In this document: positions 55,641 through 64,000 of the stretch, piece after piece
Numbering within the stretch: the first letter of the stretch is position 1
Layout: each line of letters starts with the position of its first letter
NCBI GenBank assembly: GCA_011109175.1
Contig: RDEW01000016.1
Location: 1,113,653-1,177,652 of the forward strand
Reading direction: 5' to 3'
DNA: 64,000 bases
Source of the DNA: Dicyema japonicum
Taxonomy: Eukaryota > Dicyemida > Rhombozoa > Dicyemidae
Position numbers and translations under genes: made by a program
The notes under the pieces: model-generated
Told to the model about the DNA's origin: nothing
The model's input: the letters and a program-made list of their open reading frames with translations, nothing else
Database searches by the model: none

Positions 55641-55910
55641 GAATTTTATCTCAATTTTTAAAACCAGAATTTCCTGTCGGCCTAATATCTATCAGCCAAT
55701 GTCCTGTCGGCCTAATATCTGGACACCCCAGTGGATTAAGTCAGGGAGAAAGGTAGGAAGATCCCTTTCAACAACTGTCTCGTGCCAGAAGGACTAGTGG
55801 CCTCACGGGTGGGATCTATTTGGCCAAAATTGACTTTCGCTGAAAGTCCATCTACCTGATTCGATTTTTTTATTTTTTATTTTATTAACCCCGGAATCAC
55901 GATAGAGAAG
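55641..55910 (-). mobile_element. LINE B-like 3' fragment
   Basis: Minus-strand pieces SPLVLLARDSC and LLKGIFLPFSLT align with the C-terminal end of LINE B (HHPFLAGRVVRDLFPCLGPP). It ends in CCGGGGTTAATAAAATAAAA at about 55875-55895. A direct repeat, TCCTGTCGGCCTAATATCT, occurs twice (about 55670 and 55701). Confidence 0.5.
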
Positions 55911-56047
55911 ATTCAAATTTTAGATAAATAAGAATAAAATTAATTATTGTGGGAAATAATTTTTAAAAAAAATTTTAATTTAAAATATATCTATGAATTT
56001 CCTGGGAGATGATTTTGTAGTAAATAAATCATAATGAAAACATCAAA

Positions 56048-59000
56048 GAAATCAATGACTGTTTATGTAATTTGAAAAAGATCTATCAAAATCCAACGGA
56101 CTTGGAAATCAGTCTTGCCAGGTTTGAAGGTATTTAATTCACTAATTCAAGCGATCCTCAACAAATATCAAGAAGATCCCATCCTTTTTCATCCGTACTT
56201 GGGTTGATTGACTTTGAAACTTTAGGAAATATTGTTGCACGTATAATTCAGTATCTAACTGACCCTTCCTCTGACGTTCTTCTAAAGCACTCGTCCTTCA
56301 AATACTTATTCGCTATAATCAAAATATTCAGTGACAAAACTGTGGTTAGGTTACTTCCCCATTCTGTCGACAATTTACTCCCCGTTTTGAGCTTCCTTGA
56401 AGAAATTGACTTCATGGATTTTTCTGTAAGCGGGATGTTTTATCTAGCTCGCCAATTCCCAACATTGTCTGCTCCTCTGGCTTTCCATAATCGTGAAAAT
56501 CCCATTTCACTTCAGCCTCTTTGACGGAAACCTTTCCGAAGGAGACACTCCTCTTTCCCAGCGAATTGTTTTTATGGCTAAAGTGGGGGCAAACGTTATT
56601 ACCTTAGAAATATCTTCTCTCTCGTATGACGAACAGCAGACCGGCGTCTACCTTGCTTGTCCAGTTTCTAACCCGTTCGGATTGTGGCCAGTTTTTGAGG
56701 GAGTTTATGTCCTCCACTATGGAAGTCGTTCAGACTGGTTGGATCTTTTATTTAAGCTAGTTTCGAATACCACGAACACGTGGGAACTTTTGGCTATACT
56801 GAGTGCTCTTTGTGGGATTTTTAAGCAGACAAAAAGGGAGGATCTGCTTACTTACGGTTTCTTTATTATTTACTTTTAGCTGAACAATATTTTGCCATTT
56901 TAAGTACCCCCACGTGTTCTCTGTGTAAACACGAAAACGGGACAGTGAAGAAAATGGCGGTAAAACTTGCTAGCAGGGTTGGGCTTGTATTTTTGAAGCC
57001 ACGTGTTGCTAAGTGGAGGTATATATATGGTAATTCTAGATATCGTCAAAATGTGTTTAAATGGTCTTCAAACGGAGAGTCTGAGTATCTGGAAGAGGAT
57101 TACGACATTAGAGAGGAAATACAGGATATTATCGGTTTTAAGCTTTTATACTATTTAGTCCTTCTTTTGGGTTTTCTAAGTGATTCCTTGCGAATTGTCC
57201 GTTGGTCAGCTGCTAAGGGGTACCTTCAGGTCTCATTGACAGAATTGGCCGAGTTTGCGAGAGACTGCCATTCGAATTGGCTGATGACGTCATTTCCGAG
57301 ATATTTGAGGCGCTTGAGCAAAATCCAATGTATCAAATGTGGCATGGGGGATGTTTGGCTCTGGCGGAAATTGGGAGACGAGGATTGATAATCCCCAAAC
57401 GCTTGGAGACGGCTATTGGGCTTATGGCTAAGGCTTTGGTCTTCGAGGAACGGATGGGGACGTATTCCTTAGGAAATGATGTCCGTGACTCTGCCTGTTA
57501 TGTGATCTGGTCTTTTGTGAGGATATACGACACGACCGCTTTGTCCCCTTATATTAGAGACATGCTGGGGTACGTCTCATTGATTATTGTAGTCTTCTCA
57601 GTGTTGTTTTTCTTTTCGATCGGGAGGTGGTCGTTCGTCGAGCTGCTGCCTCGGCCTTTCAGGAGTTGGTTGGGCGTGAGGTTTTTATAGGGATTCACTC
57701 ATAGGGAGCCTCTTCACCTGTGGATATTGATATCCTGACCACGTGCGATTATTTTGCGGTTAATAACAGTCTCCATTGTTTTTCCGAACTATGGTTGATT
57801 TTTTTGCTTATTTATCAGTCATTTTGTCGGGAAGTACTCGTATTACAGGAGTTTCATGATCGACCACCTTTTCTCCCACAAACTATTCCACTGGGACTCG
57901 ACTATAAGGGAGATGTCGGTCAAGGCACTGAGAATGTTACTGGAGTATGACTGTGATGTCATTATTTCTCGTAATCTTCATTTTCAATATAGGATTGAGG
58001 GAGATTGTCTTGAATCAACATTCCTGTTTGTCCCCTAGCGTTTCTGTGAGACACGGCTCTATCTTGGCTATGGCCGAACTGACAGAGGGTGTTTGGGAGA
58101 ACTTTGGGGGGTTTAGTGAGAATGAAGACGATTTGCTGAAATATGGACAAAATTTGTTAAATAATGTATGACTGGTTATATTTGTAGTTGTTTGATGAAA
58201 ATATTGTGTTTGAAAGGTATGAACTGAACACAGATTCTGCAGGTTGGTCATGTTATTCAAATAGTATGCCTGTTTGTTGGAAAATATGCAAAATTGAAGC
58301 TATTTGGCTTGGAGATGCTTCCACGTGTTTTTGAGTTCCTCCATACTATCTTAAGACACGACAATAAAAAGCTCATAGTTTTCCGATTCCTATATTAAGA
58401 CTTTGTCCGCTGAGACGCTTTCTGTTGTTTATTCTGCTTACTACAGTGATTGGGAGACGGTTCCCGTCGTATCAGGACTTCCAACTCCTGATGAGTTGGT
58501 TGACGGTTATATAACCAACGTCGTGGATACGGTTTGTTCTATTAGAAGGTATTTGGGGGTAATCTCAGGATTGCTGGAATTTTCGGAATCAGGTCGCTTT
58601 CTATGTTGTTGGTGGACCATTTCTTCCACAAACTGATTACTGCCCTGAACTATTCCACAGTTATTACGGAGGAATCGCTCTATCTTGCGGAATGTAGGAG
58701 AGAGGGACTTTGGGGACTTCGAGAGTTTGTTTAATAACTGTATTGGTAGTATTCTGATGCTTGATGTGGCAAAACAACATGTTGATAGGTCCACGTGGGT
58801 CACTGTTGTCGACCACATGCGGGCTTCTTTTGAAGACTATACATATAACATTCACGGTAATATAGGAAATGGGTATTTGTGAGTTAATTTGTAGGCCACG
58901 AGAGACAGCCATTGAAGTTTTGGGGGCAATCATTGTTCGTTTTAGTGAGTTGGTGAGTGAGGAGTTGTTATATGAATTTATTGGACTTTTGTGCTGGCAA

Positions 59001-59975
59001 TGTGTGGAACAACATTTCAATATTACTATGATAGCTTTCAAACATTTAATTGCAATCCTAAATCACATAAGGTTAAGAGTTCTCTCACTCTAGGACGTCC
59101 AACCATGAGTTATGGATGGATATTACCTCAAAGGTTTCCCTGGAATTAGAGGATACTGATAGTTTGGAGGAGATTTTCTGCTTTGTTTTCAAATTTTTGA
59201 CCATCTCTCAAGTTCGGAGTTATATTCTGTTTGGATCTGTTCAGAGTGTAGGGTATCCTGTTGGACTTTTGGTTTCTGGTGTTCTAATTTAGACAACGAG
59301 TGCAAGGAGGGGGATTACAAGTTATTTGGAGGACCACAAAGAATATGCTGAACCAATTTTTGAAGAATATTTGAAAATTGGCGCCAAATATGAGAAAAAT
59401 AGCAAGTTTGGAGGAATTTTATTGTAGAATTGTCCTCCCGTTGTATTATACCCTTCATTTTCTGTTAACTGAGGAAATAAATTATTTCGCTAACCTAGAC
59501 AACTGGTGTTATTTGATATATATGGTAATTAGGGAGGATATTTGCGATAGAACATTCAAGCTTCTCAGACGTGGCATGATTGGCTGTTGTAATACGACAA
59601 AACTTATTCTAATTGCGAAAATGTTATTTTTATTTATTATCAGATTTTGCGCCCTTTTATTGGCCAAACCAGGCGACGTGCACAGTGGAATATTGAGGAG
59701 TTTGTTGATATTACTTGGGAGCAAATATTTAGTGGTTGATGACTGTCCTTAGTTCATAGGTAAGGTCAGAGACTTCTGAAATGTTTCTTGAAGTGGTGTC
59801 CTCGAGTGAACGATTTGTGGATTTTCAGGAGAAAATTTTCGACATTTTTTGCAGTACTAATTGGTTGAGGATATTATTATGTTTAAGGCAATGTGATGAT
59901 ATCAAGGTGGTCAGAGTTGCCTGCAATGAGCTGGCCAATATAGTCGGGGTTGAGACACCATTCAAGAAAGTTTGA
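56048..59975 (+). CDS. TBCD: Tubulin-folding cofactor D, 23 introns of 20-28 bp
   Basis: TBCD is a HEAT/armadillo-repeat chaperone that captures beta-tubulin and assembles the tubulin heterodimer with cofactors C and E. Diagnostic blocks in order: LANSQHCLLLWLSIIVKIPF / HFSLFDGN, VGLVFLKPRVAKWRY, VRWSAAKGIGRVCERLP, MWHGGCLALAEIGRRGLIIP, NDVRDSACYVIWSFVRIYD, VDIDILTTCDYFAVNN, MIDHLFSHKLFHWDSTIREM, VSVRHGSILAMAEL. Removing 23 GT..AG introns (for example 57570-57592, 57681-57704, 58549-58568) from 56048 to the stop 59973-59975 leaves exactly 1133 codons plus stop, close to the roughly 1190 of human TBCD. The initiator is not resolved: an ATG at 55993 does not splice in phase. The next gene starts 81 bp downstream. 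Confidence 0.93.
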
Positions 59976-60056
59976 TCGTTTTTGTGTTTAGCGATAAAAT
60001 TGCGTTTTTATGAGTTATTTTTGTTACTAAAAATTTCAGTCCCTTAATTATTTGAA

Positions 60057-60436
60057 ATGAAAGGGGGAATGAGAGACCGTTTATTCATCAACAATGTCAA
60101 GACCAACTAGTTAGTGACTCTGCATTCCAGCAGAACAGTTGGGACAAATTCCCTGAGTTGCTTGGAGGTTTCCATGGTTTTCTTGTACAACAGTATTGAT
60201 CTTTTGGAAGAGAGGTTGTTTATTCGACTGGGATGGCATGTGCAACACGAAAAAACTATGAACAGTCTCTTGTATTTATCAGTGCTGGGTCATTTCTCGT
60301 TGGGACTCTGACAAGAAAAGTGAATCTTGACATCCATGAAGCTAGTGGGTCGACGGTGAAGGACTGTCAAAGAAAGCTAATTGAATATTGCTTAGTGATA
60401 AAACGAGTAGCAATATTTTTACTAATTAACTGTTAA
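60057..60436 (+). CDS. Possible TIM17/22/23-type small membrane protein
   Basis: A chain starting at ATG 60057 (MKGGMRDRLFINNVKTN) splices over a 21-bp GT..AG intron into RTVGTNSLSCLEVSMVFLYN / SIDLLEER. A later open part reads NYEQSLVFISAGSFLVGTLT and ends at TAA 60434-60436. The order (hydrophobic helix ending in an acidic-basic patch, then Ala/Gly-rich helix with 'S-A-G-S-F-L-V-G') resembles the C-terminal half of Tim23-family translocase subunits. Exon borders after about 60225 are unresolved, and the match is by eye only. It lies just downstream of TBCD and ends 11 bp from the CFAP65 stop. Confidence 0.35.
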
Positions 60437-60447
60437 GATTACGACGG

Positions 60448-63400
60448 TTAATATCTTTTGATTTTGAATGGGGCCTTAGTTATAGAAAAATCCCCATTTT
60501 TAGCTTCTCTGATTATGTCCTCTACGACATTATTCATAACCTTTTCCAGCATCAGAACTAATCCATTATTCGAATATAATTTTTTGACATTCTACATAAC
60601 ACTTGATATTACTTTCTGATCATTTGAACTATCCTCCATAGCCAATTGCTGAAAAGTTGTAATTGGCTCGTTTTGAATATCGGAGATTAGCTGAAAGAAG
60701 TTGCTTTCACTCATAATACATCTTTCCCCTAATCCTTTGACTCTACCTTATCACAGCAGAAAGAATCGGCAAAATCGTATCCTTTGCTGAAGTCGTCCAC
60801 TCAATGTCTCTTTTCTTTACATCCAAAACTGAACTGAATTTGTTAGTATAACACTCACTTGAAGTAAAGCCACGAATTTATTTTGTGAGGAAATCTTCTC
60901 TCATATTCGATAATCCCCATCGTTCGGTGGGTTAATCTTACGTTTATTTTCCGCACGTCGGGAGGACTGGGTTTTTCGAAATTGGGGAGAATCGGCTTTT
61001 CTTTGAGTTTCATTCTCGATTTTTTCTGGTAATCAATTATAAGGGAAACCATAAAGTTTTTGTCGATTCTTTCGTTTTCGTGGACTCCAATGGATACGTT
61101 CTATTTGAAATAAAGCGGTTACCCTCCCTCCAATAACAGACTCACCTTGGATTATAAATTCCTCCTGATTTCGTTTAACGTTCATTTCGTATTTTTTTAA
61201 ATCCTTACAGTACTTGAGGTACTCTATTCTGTCAGTAATATTGAGGGTGAGGTTAATTTCGTTCAAAATTGCGATATTCTTTGATTTAATTTCAACCATA
61301 AAGACTAGCTTTCCCTTAGGCTTTAGTTTCCCCTCCGACGGAGTTATTTTTAGGACCTCGAGTAACGGAAAAGACTACATTTTGGTCGAAATTCCATAAA
61401 AACATAATTCTGTTTGTATCAGAATTATTTTCAAGAAAAACCAATCTCCTCACCACAGAGTTCACTGGGACGATTCCCACACGAATGTGTTCCGGAGATA
61501 AGCAAACATCCTACAATATAAAAGCTACGAAACCTGATTCGTTGAATTTAAAGGGAATAGACTGGGTACTCCAAAATCTCCGTTTTCGCATGAAATTGCC
61601 ACCGTGTTGTTCATTATTCGTTCGTCGTACCCCACACCAATAAGCCGTGTCACATAATCAGAAGAATCGTTAACGCAAATTGAAATATTGGTCTGCTGCT
61701 TAGAAACCTAATACTGTGTATTTCCTTGCTTCCAAGGGGGAAAAGACCCACCTTAGCATGCAGCTTGAGAATGGAGGAATAGCTCCTTCGGGATTCAAAC
61801 ATTTGAAAACCGGATAATCAAAATACTCCTACAATTATTTGTAAATTACATTTTCGAGTTCTTTAATTATTTCACTGTTAACTTGATAATAGCACGAGTG
61901 AGATCCCCCGTTGAGAATTTCCATGAGTTGTACTGTGGAATCAATTGACCCGATCGGGATTGGAACAAACTGGAAGGATTTCGGAATGCAAGGTAAAGCC
62001 ACGTGTTCTGCAGGGAAGGTTGTCCCAAAAAGATCGATCTATTGTAAAAATTTTCACAAACAAAAAGTTCCCTTCCTTTGTCAATTTTGAGCATCAACGG
62101 AATTTTATGGAAACCCAACGAAAGGTGGTTAAAGTTAAATGTGATTGTCTTGCATTCGTTTGGCAAAAGAATCCCCGACTTTGGTGATACTGTGAGTAAT
62201 CCATTTTCCACGTCGGTAATCTGACATTATACCAGGCAAAACCAGTTTAAGTTCTTGTTGTGTAAAATTGTAAGTATCCGCCCAAAGTTCTGGTTCTATT
62301 TTAAGATCTCTTGGAAAGTAAAGGGACCTTGGATGATGCAAAAGTCAACCATTGGCAATCGAGAACTCCCGGATTGTGAATATCTAGTTGTACCACGGAT
62401 GGATCACCATTTATGGTATTTCCTAGAATATCGAATACAATTCGAGAAGAATCATTAAACTCCACTGTGGGGAAACAGCTGCTTTTATGAAGGATTGAAG
62501 ACTTGTACTCACTTTCCTCGGGACTGATTCTGAGCTGCTCGTTAAAACTTGGATTATTTGACCAGACAAACTCGTGGATCGAAAAAATCATCCATAAAGA
62601 TTTTTTTGTCACATTTGGGAGCAAACTGAGTCCTCGAATATCGGAGACTTGCATGAATGGGTAAGAAACTGATGACTCAAAGTTACATAGAAAATGGAGT
62701 TGGTCATCTTGAGCCAATCCATAAAGATTCTTAAATTTGTAGTATAATTCGAATTTGTAACTCCCAAATGATTTTGCCGCGAATTTTACTTTCAAGAGTT
62801 GACTGCTATGGGGGGTTATACAATTGTCGTAGAAACTCAAACTCACAACTAAAATTTTAATTGGAAACAACAGTAATCTTCATCCTTCAATTTCTTTATC
62901 ATCAATTCATATCCAAATTCACAGTCTCCGTTATTTTCCAGGAGTACGTCACACGTGGTAGATTCATTCATGGAGACTGCTGGAAGTTTATACAAATCCC
63001 GATTACTCTAGAATGTGCATTAAACATTGTACAGTCAATTCTGAGTCACATCCTTCCCCCATCAAGTGAATCTTTTTGACGTACTTTGAGTCGGGGATTA
63101 CAGTATTGTCTTTGGAAATGCAGTAGAATTTGATGTATTTTTCAATTTTTGAGGATCCGGGGATTCGGGGGGTAAAATAAGATTCAAGTGGGATTGTTTG
63201 GTGAGGGAGAATAAATCCAGTAGAAGGGGAAAATTTAAAGTTAGTGCTTTCGAAATTGTCATAATCAATCACAAATCTGTTGACTTATAAGATTACTTTA
63301 ATGTTGATGACGTCACATTCTGGATTTCCAATGTTTTTGAGTTTATTCCCATTCTGAATGTTGGTGGGAAGACAATGGTGTTTGATTTTAGCACAACGTT

Positions 63401-64000
63401 GGGTTTTTCATTCAAACCGGCTATTTCTACAATCTAAATTCGTCAAATTTCCATAAACATGCTTTTCTTGCTCGTTATAGTTAAACACGCAAATTATGTC
63501 ATCTTTGTGAATCCCCCATCCACGTGGGTTATAACAAACATTCACCAACCCAGTTTCATTCGGTAAAATATGTCCAGTATAACTGTCCAGGGAAAAATTG
63601 CTGCAATTTTACTTCAAAATCAACTTTCCGTCAATAAAAGACAATGAGTAGTTCAATGGCGTGGGGGCGTCATTTCTAATTGAGACAACATCACACGTGG
63701 TTGCTTTGGTAATTTTGAGGGATTTTGGAGATATGCAGTACTTAGGGATGAATGTCTCACTTTTGAAGGGAAATGTATGTCCTCGTACTCCAAGAGAGTA
63801 GTGAGAACACCACGTGGGTTGACGTTCTCGATTATCATCAGTTTGGATATCTGACAGTTTCAAGAAGGCCTCAAACACGTGATTGTATAGTTTGCTCGCA
63901 AAACTCTAAAATCTGATGGTTATTGTACTGGATTGAAGTATATCTGGAAGGAGTGCCGTTTCAGGGGGTAAATGGTCGCATTTTCTGGTTGGATCTCAAA
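60448..64000 (-). CDS. CFAP65: CFAP65 (CCDC108), cilia- and flagella-associated protein; 5' end beyond the window
   Basis: CFAP65 is a large axonemal protein with MSP/ASH-like beta domains needed for motile cilia and sperm flagella. Supporting blocks, from the window edge inward: YCISPKSLKITKATTCDVVS, FKFSPSTGFILPHQTIPLES, FMQVSDIRGLSLLPNVTKKS, RIVFDILGNTINGDPSVVQL, DLKIEPELWADTYNFTQQEL, ENGLLTVSPKSGILLPNECK, KIDKGRELFVCENF. Two 22-bp introns flank the WSLYFPRD..ELKL exon (about 62239-62343). Near the C-terminus, introns of 21-25 bp join VLDVKKRDIEWTTSAKDTIL, FFQLISDIQNEPITTFQQL and KVMNNVVEDIIREAKNGDFS to the stop at 60448-60450. Motile cilia fit a ciliated host. Confidence 0.85.

Noticed and set aside
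55993-56035. ATG at 55993 as the TBCD start
   Set aside because: None of the GT donors after it joins in phase to the first supported TBCD exon at 56048, so the N-terminus is left unresolved.
56493-56515. A further 23-bp GT..AG intron in TBCD
   Set aside because: The segment reads in frame as conserved TBCD protein (IVKIPFHFS before LFDGN), so it is coding despite ending in CAG.
1-64000. CRISPR arrays, operons, phage or plasmid features
   Set aside because: Spliced animal genes and LINE/hAT/MULE elements make this eukaryotic nuclear DNA. The short repeats seen are transposon ends, tails or target duplications.
1-64000. rRNA or tRNA genes
   Set aside because: I recognised no conserved rRNA core or tRNA box A/box B pair by eye. 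A covariance-model scan would be decisive and was not possible.

Overview
The window is nuclear DNA of an animal with extraordinarily small introns. In every cellular gene I could splice by eye (tubulin-folding cofactor D, CFAP65, a protocadherin-like gene and three C-type-lectin receptors) most introns are 20-28 bp with GT..AG ends, and the spliced lengths return to frame exactly. Introns of about this size in a metazoan are known from dicyemid mesozoans, so a dicyemid is my best guess for the host. This is an inference from intron size plus cilia and cadherin genes; I cannot confirm a species.

Layout. 1-5.6 kb: reverse transcriptase (RT) remnants, a protocadherin-like gene on the minus strand and a small one-intron membrane protein. 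5.6-14.4 kb: a nested repeat. An endonuclease/RT LINE (family A) is split by a hAT transposon that itself carries an RT fragment, and split again by a nearly intact antisense LINE (family B) that starts with a 2A-type ribosome-skipping motif. 15.2-17.6, 22.9-25.3 and 46.8-49.2 kb: three minus-strand copies of a type I membrane receptor (signal peptide, four C-type lectin domains, Thr/Ser-rich stalk, one membrane helix, short tail). The first and third are open; the middle one carries three frame-breaking lesions. 18-22.7 and 25.6-46.3 kb: mobile-element fragments, including an integrase-encoding DNA transposon with inverted repeats and a 5-bp target duplication, a pogo/Tigger relative, MULE transposases, hAT pieces and many truncated LINEs. 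50.4-55.9 kb: more LINE and MULE/hAT nesting. 56-64 kb: a compact cellular block with TBCD (+), a possible TIM17/22/23-type gene (+) and CFAP65 (-), the last two ending 11 bp apart tail to tail.

The cellular genes fit a small ciliated animal: TBCD folds tubulin, CFAP65 is a sperm/cilium axoneme protein, and the cadherin and lectin receptors are cell-surface adhesion or recognition proteins. Nothing bacterial (operons, CRISPR) and no recognisable rRNA or tRNA gene was seen.
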